Assembly: GCF_900102185.1 (NCBI RefSeq)
Contig: NZ_LT629690.1
Location: 1,426,001-1,490,000, forward strand
Source of the DNA: Terriglobus roseus
GTDB lineage: Bacteria > Acidobacteriota > Terriglobia > Terriglobales > Acidobacteriaceae
Length of the DNA: 64,000 nt
Direction: 5' to 3'
Shown here: piece by piece, positions 43,074 through 51,795 of the stretch
How the letters are laid out: each line of letters opens with the position of its first letter
How positions within the stretch are numbered: the first letter of the stretch is position 1
Program-made: the position numbers and the translations under genes
Notes under the pieces: model-generated
Database searches by the model: none
The model's input: only the letters and a program-made list of their open reading frames with translations
Told to the model about the DNA's origin: nothing

Positions 43074-43478
43074 TTAATGAACGGTTGGTGTGGTCGTCGT
43101 GTTCGGATTGGGTGTTGCAGGGAAGCTGGCTGCAAGATAACGACCGACTGTGACGATCTCTTCATCGCTCAGTTCCGCACCTCGATTCACCATTTCATCT
43201 ACTGTGGCTGACCATTCTGCGGCAGTGGCACGCTTGCGAGAGATCGTTCCCGATGTGTGGCACGTGGTGCAGGCGCGTTGAACAACAGCCTTTCCTTCAC
43301 CTGGTGGGAGATCGGACGAAGCAGTCTGAGGCGCCTGAGATTGCGCATAGGTGCTGATACACAGGGTGATGACCAGGAGAAAGGCGGCCCACAGCCACGC
43401 CCAGAAGCCTACCCTACTGTGCGCCTGCCAGTTATATTTCCTTCGATCTGATTGGAGGGAACTTGTTGCTGGATGCAT
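43074..43478 (-). CDS. Small monoheme cytochrome c
   Basis: A 134-residue protein with an N-terminal hydrophobic segment (WAWLWAAFLLVITLCIST, residues 26-43, anchor or signal) and one heme site C70-TT-C73-H74 in VVQRACTTCHTSG. Downstream are EWSATVDEMVNRGAELSDEE, with a candidate axial Met, and IVTVGRYLAASF, typical of the small cytochromes that accept electrons from PQQ or molybdenum dehydrogenases. Divergent from the PQQ dehydrogenase at 43611, with which it shares a 132-bp regulatory region containing one of the five palindromic operators, so it is the likely electron acceptor (inference). Confidence 0.87.
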   Translation of the reverse strand: MHPATSSLQSDRRKYNWQAHSRVGFWAWLWAAFLLVITLCISTYAQSQAPQTASSDLPPGEGKAVVQRACTTCHTSGTISRKRATAAEWSATVDEMVNRGAELSDEEIVTVGRYLAASFPATPNPNTTTTPTVH

Positions 43479-43526
43479 TCAAAGCTCACTTCTGATGAAA
43501 CCCAATGGAAAGGATTGCGTACGTGC

Positions 43527-43556
43527 TTGACTTTCCTGAACACGGAGATTTATACA
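43527..43556 (+). promoter_or_regulatory. Predicted promoter of the first PQQ dehydrogenase operon
   Basis: TTGACT (43527-43532), an 18-bp spacer and TATACA (43551-43556). Transcription would start near 43563, so the composite operator at 43572-43599 lies immediately downstream of the start, a position suited to repression. Confidence 0.6.
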
Positions 43557-43571
43557 CTTGTTCACTCTCAT

Positions 43572-43599
43572 TAAGCAACTTACATTGCATAATACGCAA
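43572..43599. promoter_or_regulatory. Composite palindromic operator A (putative IclR site)
   Basis: TTGCATAATACGCAA (43585-43599) is a near-perfect palindrome. An accessory arm TAAGCAA (43572-43578) lies in 21-bp centre-to-centre register, 6 bp from the palindrome. It is 12 bp upstream of the PQQ dehydrogenase start. The same layout recurs at 47910, 58228 and 59427, with a variant at 60697. Confidence 0.75.
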
Positions 43600-43610
43600 C
43601 AAGGGGCTCT

Positions 43611-45500
43611 GTGTTTAATAAGTATTTGTTCTTCTTCTCCGTTCTGGCTCTGGTTTCACCGATGAGTGGTCAGAAGGGTACGGATTGGCCTATGTATGGT
43701 CACGACACATCCAGCATGCGTTTTTCGCCACTGAAGCAAATCAATGTGGCGAATGTGGGTTCGTTGAAGCTTGCCTGGAGCTTTGATATGACTGCGCCCG
43801 TGACGACATCCACTGTGACGACAGCAAGTGGAAGAAGAATTGTTCGCACATCGAAAACGACACCGCTGGTGGTTGGCGACGTGATGTATTTTTCCACTCC
43901 GTTCTCTCATGTCGTTGCACTGCATGCCACGGATGGAACTGTGATCTGGGATCACACGCTGCCAGCCAATCCGGCGTCGAGAGGAATCTCGTACTGGCCC
44001 GGTGAGGGAAGTGATGGTCCTCGCATCTTTATTGGAACCTCCAACGGGAAGTTGTTTGCACTTGATGCGAAGACCGGTGAGGCGGTGAAGGCATTTGGTG
44101 ACGATGGTGCTTTGAATGTGCGAGTTGGTGTTGCGGATAAATATCCGAATGCACACTATGGCATCTCATCTCCGCCTGCGATCTTCAAGAATCTTGTCAT
44201 TACTGGATGCCAGTTACAGGAGATGCCCAGCAAAGGGCCGAGTGGTGACGTCCGCGCATGGGACGTACGAACGGGCAAACTGGTTTGGACATTCCACACG
44301 CTGCCGCGTCCTGGTGAAGCGAACCATGAGGTATGGCAGGAAGATCAATGGAAGGATCGCTCCGGGTTGAATGTATGGGGGCTGATGACGGTGGACGCGC
44401 AGACCAGCACGATTTTCATTCCGCTGGGAACACCTACGACCGACTTCTATGGTGGTGATCGTAAAGGGACGAATCTGTATGGTTCGTCGCTTGTTGCTCT
44501 GGATGTGGCGACCGGAAAGTTGAAATGGTTTTATCAGACAACGCATCACGATAACTGGGACTATGACATTACGGCTGCGCCTGTTCTGTTAGATGTTCAT
44601 CGCAACGGAAAGAAGATTGAGGCCGTGGCGCAGAGCACAAAGCAGAGTTTGCTCTTTATCCTTGATCGCAAAACGGGCAAGCCGATCTTTGATGTTGAGG
44701 AAAGGCCCGTGCCCGCAGATAATGTGCCACCGGGTGATAAGCCTTCTCCGACCCAGCCATTTCCGGTTAAGCCCGCGGCATTGAGTCTGAATCATTTCGA
44801 AGGCACAGATGCTGAGATGGCAAAGCTGACTCCAGAGCACGATAAGGCTTGCAAAGACTTGCTTGGCTTGGAGGGCGGTGTCCTGATGGGAGGCCCATAT
44901 GCCGAGTATGGCCCCAAGTTGCGTATCGTGTTTCCGGGATGGACGGGTGGGGGAAATTGGGGCGGAACTGCGTTCGATCCGAAACTTGGTTTGCTCTTTG
45001 TGAATTCCAAGAGTGAAGGCATGCTGAGCAAGTTGGTGAAGGAAAAAGACGGGACATATAGTCGTGTCGGCCCAGATCATCCGCCAGCTGGTGTCAAAGA
45101 CCTGTTTCAAGTAGGACCGTGGCCTTGCCAGGCACCGCCGTGGGGTGAGTTGAGTGCCGTGAATGTGAGCACGGGTGAGATAGCGTGGCGTATTCCTTTG
45201 GGATCATACCCGGAACTTGATGCAATGGGGATTCCAACGACTGGTAGGACAAATACCGGTGGACCAATCGCAACAGCAGGTGGCCTTGTTTTTATCGCCG
45301 CAACAGAGGATCAGAAATTCCGTGCCTTTGACGCTCACAACGGTAAGAAAGTATGGGAGACAACTCTGAACTCAAACGGGTTCACTGTTCCAATTTCCTA
45401 TCAGGGTGCAAATAAGAAACAGTATGTCGTAGTCGTTGCAGGTGGTGGCAATGGTGCCACACCGGCTCATCCAACTATCTATGCCTATGCTCTTCCATAA
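43611..45500 (+). CDS. PQQ-dependent dehydrogenase (quinoprotein)
   Basis: A 629-residue periplasmic quinoprotein: signal peptide (1-20, ending PMSGQ), then an eight-bladed propeller of the PQQ alcohol/glucose dehydrogenase type. Motifs include WPMYGHDTSSMRFSPLKQIN at the N-terminus, IFIGTSNGKLFALDAKTGE, GDVRAWDVRTGKLVWTFHTL, GGDRKGTNLYGSSLVALDVA, TGKLKWFYQTTHHDNWDYDI (about 300-318, including the catalytic Asp/metal segment WDYD) and GGNWGGTAFDPKLGLLFVNS. It would oxidise a sugar or alcohol and pass electrons to a cytochrome c such as the one at 43074. The substrate is unknown and PQQ synthesis genes are not in the window. GTG start at 43611 with AAGGGG upstream. Operator A is directly upstream. 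Confidence 0.9.
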   Translation: MFNKYLFFFSVLALVSPMSGQKGTDWPMYGHDTSSMRFSPLKQINVANVGSLKLAWSFDMTAPVTTSTVTTASGRRIVRTSKTTPLVVGDVMYFSTPFSHVVALHATDGTVIWDHTLPANPASRGISYWPGEGSDGPRIFIGTSNGKLFALDAKTGEAVKAFGDDGALNVRVGVADKYPNAHYGISSPPAIFKNLVITGCQLQEMPSKGPSGDVRAWDVRTGKLVWTFHTLPRPGEANHEVWQEDQWKDRSGLNVWGLMTVDAQTSTIFIPLGTPTTDFYGGDRKGTNLYGSSLVALDVATGKLKWFYQTTHHDNWDYDITAAPVLLDVHRNGKKIEAVAQSTKQSLLFILDRKTGKPIFDVEERPVPADNVPPGDKPSPTQPFPVKPAALSLNHFEGTDAEMAKLTPEHDKACKDLLGLEGGVLMGGPYAEYGPKLRIVFPGWTGGGNWGGTAFDPKLGLLFVNSKSEGMLSKLVKEKDGTYSRVGPDHPPAGVKDLFQVGPWPCQAPPWGELSAVNVSTGEIAWRIPLGSYPELDAMGIPTTGRTNTGGPIATAGGLVFIAATEDQKFRAFDAHNGKKVWETTLNSNGFTVPISYQGANKKQYVVVVAGGGNGATPAHPTIYAYALP

Positions 45501-45572
45501 CTCGCTGACTAGTTCATTCAGGTAGCAGGCAAACTTAGCAATAAGCAACGCTGATTTCTGGAGTAACTTCTT

Positions 45573-47477
45573 ATGAAGCATCTCGCCACTTTCTTGCTAT
45601 TCCTTAGTACTGTATGTTTCACGTTGAACGTCGAAGCGCAGTCCTTTCAGCCAGATATTCGGTATCAGAGCAACACATTGCATGCGTGGTCATCGAAAGG
45701 GAGCGGATCGTGGCAGCCAGAGGGCGATAGCATTGTCGGGCATGGGGGCGCGAATGGGGCATGGCTCCTTTCGGACAAGTCTTATCAGGATGTTGCATTT
45801 TATGGTGAATTCCGTTGTGGCAATCCTTGCGATGCAGGATTTCTGTTGCGTGCAGAGCCGACTCCTGATGGTGGATTGAAAGGTGTTCTTGTTTCCTTCA
45901 GCGGAAGCTCGCTTCCGACATTTGCTGTGTCCATTGATCGCGATGGCAAGATCGTTCGAAGGGACTTGTTAGCTCGCGGTGGCTTGCTGCAGCGGGTTAC
46001 ACCTCCTCCAGCGAAGCCACAGGCAGCGGTTGCACCTCGACCGAGGAATGCGAATACTGTTGTGTTGCCTTTGCATGCTCCTGATACGTCATTAAAAGTC
46101 GGCGATTGGAATCGTGTTGAGAGTTTCTTTGATGCGAATACTGTTCGATCTTTTCTGAATGATGGGCATCAGGAAGGTGCGATCTCAGAAGAGGGCTACG
46201 GACGCATTGGGTTGTATGTCGGCAGTGGAAGCCAGATTAGTTTTCGGAAGCTGGCACTAAAGGATTTGAATCGTAAGGTTCGCGACGCTGAGAAGGTCGG
46301 CGATGGTTTCCGCAAGCAGAAGCTCAACGATTTCTATTACTCGTGGGGTACGGCCGCTGCTGACTTCAACCACGATGGCGTGCTGGACATTGTTTCCGGA
46401 CCTTACATCTATTACGGTCCTGATTACAAAACATCGCGTGAAATATGGCTGGCTCTTAGCTCAAATCCCACGACAGAATTTGCTACTGATTCGACAATGG
46501 AGTTTGCTGCAGACTTCAACGGCGATGGATGGCCCGATGTGCTGACGGTGATGTTTGGTAATGGCCCCGGCATCCAGCTCTATATCAATCCCAAAGGAGA
46601 GAATCGCCGCTGGGATAAGTACACAGTTGGCTCAGCCGTACAAAGCGAGATTGCGGTTCTGCGCGATGTTGATGGTGATGGCAAGCCAGAGCTGGTGTGT
46701 TCCGGCGAAGGATACGTTCGTTATCTGAAACCCGATGCTTCCGATCCTACAAAGCCCTGGACGATTCATAACATCTCTGAGAAGGGATATGGCGCTTCAC
46801 ATGGCATTGGCGTGGGAGATGTAAACGGCGATGGTCGCATGGACATCATCGATCCGTTTGGATGGTGGGAGCAGCCTGCACAGAACGCTGCAAATGTTAC
46901 CTGGACTTATCATCCGCAAGCTTTTGCAAAGTATGGTCGCGGCATGATGGGAGGCAGCGTGATGGCTGTCTACGACGTGAACGGTGATGGACTGAATGAC
47001 ATTGTTACGTCACTAAATTCTCACGGCTGGGGACTTGCCTGGTACGAGCAGAAGCGTGAAAACGGAAACATTACTTTTGTCGAACACATGGTGATGGATG
47101 ATTTCACAACTGCAAATGCAGGGAATGTGACCTTCTCCGAACTGCACGGATCTGGTTTTGGGGATGTAGACGGAGACGGTCTTACCGATTTCATTGTTGG
47201 GAAAAGATACTTTTCGCATCTGGATACGAACCTTGATCCTGATCCACGAGATGCTCCAGTTCTCTATTGGTACAAGACGGTGCGCGATGCGAAGGCACCC
47301 GGCGGCGCGAAGCTGGTTCCTGAGCTTATTGATACGCACAGTGGCGTGGGATCAGATGTACTCGCCGTTGACCTGAATCGCGACGGTGCATTGGATATCG
47401 TAACGTCGACGCGTTTTGGAACAGAAATTTACTGGAATACCCGACCCAAACGATCGGGTCGTACAAAGGAAAAATAG
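45573..47477 (+). CDS. DUF1080 domain and FG-GAP/VCBS-repeat secreted protein
   Basis: A 634-residue exported protein. The signal peptide (1-22, ending VEAQ) precedes a concanavalin-like DUF1080 domain (about 25-230; HAWSSKGSGSWQPEGDSIVG, VAFYGEFRCGNPCDAGFLLR, LKVGDWNRVESFFDANTVRS), the family now named 3-keto-disaccharide hydrolase. Seven FG-GAP repeats with calcium-binding DxDxDG loops follow (ADFNHDGVLDIVSG, ADFNGDGWPDVLTV, RDVDGDGKPELVCS, GDVNGDGRMDIIDP, YDVNGDGLNDIVTS, GDVDGDGLTDFIVG, VDLNRDGALDIVTS), forming a propeller. The pairing suggests periplasmic or surface processing of an oxidised glycoside. It is 72 bp behind the PQQ dehydrogenase and probably co-transcribed. GGAG lies 9 bases before the ATG. 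Confidence 0.85.
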   Translation: MKHLATFLLFLSTVCFTLNVEAQSFQPDIRYQSNTLHAWSSKGSGSWQPEGDSIVGHGGANGAWLLSDKSYQDVAFYGEFRCGNPCDAGFLLRAEPTPDGGLKGVLVSFSGSSLPTFAVSIDRDGKIVRRDLLARGGLLQRVTPPPAKPQAAVAPRPRNANTVVLPLHAPDTSLKVGDWNRVESFFDANTVRSFLNDGHQEGAISEEGYGRIGLYVGSGSQISFRKLALKDLNRKVRDAEKVGDGFRKQKLNDFYYSWGTAAADFNHDGVLDIVSGPYIYYGPDYKTSREIWLALSSNPTTEFATDSTMEFAADFNGDGWPDVLTVMFGNGPGIQLYINPKGENRRWDKYTVGSAVQSEIAVLRDVDGDGKPELVCSGEGYVRYLKPDASDPTKPWTIHNISEKGYGASHGIGVGDVNGDGRMDIIDPFGWWEQPAQNAANVTWTYHPQAFAKYGRGMMGGSVMAVYDVNGDGLNDIVTSLNSHGWGLAWYEQKRENGNITFVEHMVMDDFTTANAGNVTFSELHGSGFGDVDGDGLTDFIVGKRYFSHLDTNLDPDPRDAPVLYWYKTVRDAKAPGGAKLVPELIDTHSGVGSDVLAVDLNRDGALDIVTSTRFGTEIYWNTRPKRSGRTKEK

Positions 47478-47909
47478 ATAACGGTAAACGCCAGCAAAGT
47501 CATGGCGGGCAGAGGGATGAGACAACGCGCAGTTTATTTTCGTCGTTACATTACCTCCTTTGAAGTAATGTAACGACACCAATTTCCTCGCAGACGATAG
47601 AGAGCCTGCGTGCACATGCGCCATTGATATCGCGGCAGCAATTTCGGCGAAGATACCGATTACGCTTGTGCACCCGTGCACGTAAAGAAGATTGCACATC
47701 TCTAAATCGCGGAGCGATGGCAGCCGCTTTTTTCAACGCGGAAGAGACACGAGTATCTTCCTTCGTTGTGAAAACGGCTGTGTTTAGTCGCATGCGAGAG
47801 GACAGTTTTGTTGCGTGTTCTCAAGCGTCAGCAAGCATTACAGCAATCGTCTGAAAATATTTTTTAATCCTTGACGAATTCTGTTTAACGTTGCTAGCCT
47901 TCTCTCGTT
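47478..47909. other. Intergenic region with a long inverted repeat, no gene supported
   Basis: About 430 bp. It holds a perfect 13-bp inverted repeat, GTCGTTACATTAC (47542-47554) with its complement at 47565-47577, lacking a T-run, and GTGCACCCGTGCAC near 47670. Small open frames on both strands have no ribosome site or family resemblance. A possible weak promoter lies at 47871-47900 (TTGACG, 18 bp, TAGCCT). Confidence 0.5.
47542..47577. repeat. Perfect 13-bp inverted repeat
   Basis: Arms 47542-47554 and 47565-47577 are exact complements around a 10-base loop. It lies 64 bp after the DUF1080 gene stop. No U-tract follows on the plus strand, so it may be a rho-dependent end, an RNA-processing hairpin or a protein-binding site. 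Confidence 0.6.
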
Positions 47910-47937
47910 CACGCAATAAGAATTGCATAATACGCAA
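47910..47937. promoter_or_regulatory. Composite palindromic operator B (putative IclR site)
   Basis: TTGCATAATACGCAA (47923-47937) is identical to the palindrome of operator A. The accessory arm CACGCAA (47910-47916) stands 6 bp from it, in 21-bp centre register. It lies 21 bp upstream of the receptor start at 47959. Confidence 0.75.
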
Positions 47938-47958
47938 CACGTAGCTGGAGGCCAACCG

Positions 47959-50900
47959 ATGTACTACAGGAAGAGTTTTGGATCGGCAATCGCACTTGCC
48001 GCAGTACTTGTCTCATCTGCGAGCGCACAGATTCGATCCGCAACAATCACCGGAACAGCTATCGACAGCACCGGCGCCCTTTTGCCCGGGGCCAAGGTGA
48101 CCGTGACGAACGAAGCTACCAATGAAACTCAAACGACAGATGCTTCGAGCTCCGGACAATACACCATCCCGTATCTTGCCGCTGGTAAATACACCGTTAC
48201 GGTGAGCAAGGGCGGCTTCCAGGATTTCAAGGCGAAGGGTGTTGTTCTGAACACTTCGCAGACAGTCAAAGTGGATAGCACGCTGTCTGTTGGAGGCTCA
48301 GTAGAGCAGGTGGAAGTGAATGCTTCCGCGGCTCAGATTCAGACGGAAAGCAGTACCGTGTCTGGAGCTGTTGACGCTCAGACGATTGAAGCTATTCCGA
48401 ATATCACGCAGAATCCGCTCTACTACGCGACGCTACAGAATGGCGTTCAGCCTCGCAATACATCGGCAAGCACGCAGAATCTGAATTCGTTTGGTGTGGG
48501 TGTTGCAGGACGCGCTCAGTTTTCCGCGATCGGTGTGAACGGTGGTCGAGCCTACGAGAATGACATCCAGCTTGATGGCCTTCCGATTACGGGTAATGGC
48601 TTCAACGAAGCAGCGATCGTACCGAACACCGAAGGCATTCAGGAAGTTCGCGTGATTGCGAATAACTTCACCGCGGACTATGGCCGTGGTGATTCCGTGA
48701 TGGCAATTACGACGAAGTCTGGTGGGAATGCGTTTCACGGACAAGTGTCATACATGATTCGTAATGAAGCCCTGAATGCAAACTCGCCCGGTAATAAGGC
48801 ACAGGGAATCCGCCGTCCTGCATTCAAGGTGAATGACTTTGGCGGCGCCATTACAGGACCTATCTGGCGTGATCGAATCTTCTTCTCGTCCAGCTATCAC
48901 TATCTGCGCTTTAATCAGGGGCAGACGTATCTTCAGACCGTGCCTACGGCTCTGGAGCGCGTGGGAGATTTCAGCAAGACTTTCCAGCAGGATGCGAACG
49001 GAAACCCGGTTCCGGCATTGTTGTTTGATCCATTCAACGTGACGCAGCGCGGCACGAACCTGTATGAACGTGCGCAGATTCCAAATTCAATCATTCCGAA
49101 TCCGAATCCGTATGCGGTGAAGATGTTTAGCTACTATCCGCTGCCGAATCGCACGCCGGATGATGTCTATAACACCAACAACTTCACGGCAACCGTAGTG
49201 AATATGGTGCGCCGTCAGTCATCAAACAACCGCCTTGATTTCAAGTGGGGCCGTCATTCGTTCTATGCAAGCGGCGGTATCGATTATGGAACGATCTCTC
49301 AACCTCGTCCGTTTGGGACAGCTCCGTTTAACAACGCGCCGACGACTACGCAGGATCAGAATCCGTATGCTCAGATCGGTGACACGATTACGCTTTCTCC
49401 CACGCTGTATGTTGACGTACGCTATGGCGTGACAAGAATCAACACCTACAACTACGCAGGTAATCATTCCGGATTTACTGATTACGGTAGCTTTGGAATT
49501 CCTACGGCAACACAGGCTTTGTTTGCTCAGCCTGGTGCTGCGCCCGTTGTGAGCCCTGCGGGATTTGGTGGCAGCGGTGGCGGCAGCAATTGGTCTGCAC
49601 TTTCAGCTGGACAGTTCGCCAGCAAGGCAGAGCATCAATTGGTCCACGCTATCAATGGCAGCGTGACGAAGGTCGCAGGGAAGTGGACCTACAAGGTTGG
49701 TTCCGAATATCGTGTGATGCTGGCCAACTACAACGACTTCGAAGAGGCATCTGCGAACATAGGTGGTTGCTGTGCAGCAGATCCCGGAGGCAACTATTCT
49801 TTCCGGTATGTGACTGCAAGTGGTGGTCAGGCGCCTGGCAATACGAGTCCGAATCTGCAAGGAATTTCAGGTGCAACGATGTTGCTGGGCGAAGGTGTCT
49901 GGTTTGTTCGTCCCGGAGCCAATCTGAAGCCAGCATATGCAGCAAAGTACTTCGCGGTGTATTCGCAGAACGATTGGAAGGTGCGACCGAATCTGACCAT
50001 CAACCTTGGTCTTCGCTGGGATCTGCAGCCCGGACCTACCGAGCGCTATAACCGGCTGTCCGGCATCGACTTCACACGGAACAATCCGTTTGGCAGCAAA
50101 GGCGTGATTGCCTTCCCTGGAACGAATGGCTACAGCAGAAACCTGTGGGATACGGAATACACGGACTTTCAGCCTCGTGTCGGGCTTGCGTACCAGGTGC
50201 ATGAAGGGACTGTGATTCGCGGCGGATTTGCATTTGCCTATCTGCCAAGCAATACCGGTTACTTCTCAAGCCCGAACGATTACGGTGGAACGCCATTCTC
50301 TCCAGGCAATCAGGCGTTGCCATTTGGTACAAACCCACAAGGTGTTCCTGTGACGCGATTCACTGATGCCTCTCCACTTGTTCCAGCAGTTGGAGCGAAT
50401 GCTGCTGCACCGCAGGTGTATGGAACAACCGGAGCTTATTTCGATCGGCACCTGAAGAACCAGTTGATGAAGCAGGGAAATGTCTTCCTTGAACAGGCCT
50501 TTGGCAAAGGTGGCGGCTACCTGTTCTCGCTTGGATGGGCAGGATCCTATGGCTCGAACCTGACAACGCGCAATCAGCCGTTTGAGACGCTGCAGTCTGT
50601 CGACCCGTCTACTCTTGCGAACTATCGTAGTCAGTACATCGCAAACAATGGGACGTCGAATCCGGCAACGGCATTGGTGCAGAATCCGTATCAGCCAACT
50701 GGTGGCCAACTGCTCCCGTTCCAGAATGCTCTTGCTGGTTCAACGATTCAGCAGTTCATCCCACAGACACCTTATCCGTTGCTTTACGGAGCGTTTCTCA
50801 ACGGTTCAAGGGGCTACTCCAACTTCAACTCGTTACAGGCTTCGTTGCGACACAACTTCCAGTCTGGCTTCAATATGATTCTGAATTACACCTGGAGCAA

Positions 50901-51711
50901 GGAACTGGATTATTCAGTTACTGGTATTGAAGATGGCCAGGGTGTGAATGCTGGTGGTTCGCTTGGAACTCCTGATCTCTTGAACAATGGACTCAATCGC
51001 AATTATGGTCTTGCTGATCAGCCACATCGTCTTGTCGCCACGTTGATCTACAAGTCGCAGTTCGGGAAGGATGGGAAGTACGCTCTTGGGAACGTTGTCG
51101 GACGTGTGCTCTTAGGAGGATGGAGCTTTGGCAGCGTGATCACAATGCAATCCGGCATGCCGGTGGTTTTAAGCTTCTCAAACAATGGATCGCTGACATC
51201 TCGACTGGATCGTGTTGCTGGACAGAATGTTGTCCTCCCGAAGGAGTTCCAGAAGCGGTACAACGGCTCGACGACGGTGACACTTCCTTGCGGGAAGACA
51301 GTCACGCCCGCTAAGTACTCATTGCTGAAATACAACGCTTGCGCTTATTCCAGCCGAACGCTTACAACTCCTAACGGAAGCATTGTGCAGGATTTGTATT
51401 GGGTTGGAAATCACGCGCAGACGGATGGCAATATCCGAACCAACAGCCGTTACAACGTGGACTTCAGCCTTCGGCGTAGTTTCCCGCTGTTTGAACGGTT
51501 CCAGCTAGACGTTGCGGCAGAAGCAACGAATCTTCTGAACACTGCGGAATACAACGGAGCCTATGTCGGAGGGCTTGGATCACCCAACCTTGTGAACAAC
51601 GCGAGCAAGGGGCTGATTCCCGGTCTGGGCACGAGCAGCACGTTTGGAACCGTGAATATGAATGCCTTTGACCCGAGGCAGATTCAGATGCACGCACGTT
51701 TGGTCTTCTAA
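47959..51711 (+). CDS. TonB-dependent receptor, Oar-like
   Basis: A 1250-residue outer-membrane receptor: signal peptide (1-24, ending SASAQ), carboxypeptidase-regulatory-like domain (ATITGTAIDSTGALLPGAKV ... GQYTIPYLAAGKYTVTVSKG), plug (about 120-260; VNGGRAYENDIQLDGLPITG, DYGRGDSVMAITTKSGGNAF) and barrel ending RQIQMHARLVF. It presumably brings the substrate of this locus across the outer membrane. The ATG at 47959 has TGGAGG 8 bases upstream; the upstream in-frame ATG at 47923 lies within operator B and was rejected. First gene of an operon with a second PQQ dehydrogenase, a transketolase-like protein and a cupin. Confidence 0.92.
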   Translation: MYYRKSFGSAIALAAVLVSSASAQIRSATITGTAIDSTGALLPGAKVTVTNEATNETQTTDASSSGQYTIPYLAAGKYTVTVSKGGFQDFKAKGVVLNTSQTVKVDSTLSVGGSVEQVEVNASAAQIQTESSTVSGAVDAQTIEAIPNITQNPLYYATLQNGVQPRNTSASTQNLNSFGVGVAGRAQFSAIGVNGGRAYENDIQLDGLPITGNGFNEAAIVPNTEGIQEVRVIANNFTADYGRGDSVMAITTKSGGNAFHGQVSYMIRNEALNANSPGNKAQGIRRPAFKVNDFGGAITGPIWRDRIFFSSSYHYLRFNQGQTYLQTVPTALERVGDFSKTFQQDANGNPVPALLFDPFNVTQRGTNLYERAQIPNSIIPNPNPYAVKMFSYYPLPNRTPDDVYNTNNFTATVVNMVRRQSSNNRLDFKWGRHSFYASGGIDYGTISQPRPFGTAPFNNAPTTTQDQNPYAQIGDTITLSPTLYVDVRYGVTRINTYNYAGNHSGFTDYGSFGIPTATQALFAQPGAAPVVSPAGFGGSGGGSNWSALSAGQFASKAEHQLVHAINGSVTKVAGKWTYKVGSEYRVMLANYNDFEEASANIGGCCAADPGGNYSFRYVTASGGQAPGNTSPNLQGISGATMLLGEGVWFVRPGANLKPAYAAKYFAVYSQNDWKVRPNLTINLGLRWDLQPGPTERYNRLSGIDFTRNNPFGSKGVIAFPGTNGYSRNLWDTEYTDFQPRVGLAYQVHEGTVIRGGFAFAYLPSNTGYFSSPNDYGGTPFSPGNQALPFGTNPQGVPVTRFTDASPLVPAVGANAAAPQVYGTTGAYFDRHLKNQLMKQGNVFLEQAFGKGGGYLFSLGWAGSYGSNLTTRNQPFETLQSVDPSTLANYRSQYIANNGTSNPATALVQNPYQPTGGQLLPFQNALAGSTIQQFIPQTPYPLLYGAFLNGSRGYSNFNSLQASLRHNFQSGFNMILNYTWSKELDYSVTGIEDGQGVNAGGSLGTPDLLNNGLNRNYGLADQPHRLVATLIYKSQFGKDGKYALGNVVGRVLLGGWSFGSVITMQSGMPVVLSFSNNGSLTSRLDRVAGQNVVLPKEFQKRYNGSTTVTLPCGKTVTPAKYSLLKYNACAYSSRTLTTPNGSIVQDLYWVGNHAQTDGNIRTNSRYNVDFSLRRSFPLFERFQLDVAAEATNLLNTAEYNGAYVGGLGSPNLVNNASKGLIPGLGTSSTFGTVNMNAFDPRQIQMHARLVF

Positions 51712-51717
51712 CTGTGT

Positions 51718-51753
51718 AAGCACCCCGTGCGCTAAACGGTGCACGGGGTGTTT
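51718..51753 (+). terminator. Hairpin after the receptor gene (partial terminator)
   Basis: A 13-bp stem around CACCCCGTGC (51721-51730) and GCACGGGGTG (51741-51750), extended by A-T and G-T pairs, ends in TTTG. It may reduce read-through from the receptor into the dehydrogenase gene, a common arrangement when a receptor is needed in excess. Confidence 0.6.
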
Positions 51754-51795
51754 GTCGTGAGATTTGTAAGTAAGAATGCTTAGGGAAGAGACTTC

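Noticed and set aside
45540-45549. AATAAGCAAC upstream of the DUF1080 gene as a sixth operator
   Set aside because: Only a half-site with one mismatch and no palindromic partner; the gene is probably co-transcribed from operator A.
47551-47854. Overlapping small frames (76-80 residues) upstream of the third receptor
   Set aside because: I looked for a LacI-type helix-turn-helix on the minus strand, but no consistent motif is present.
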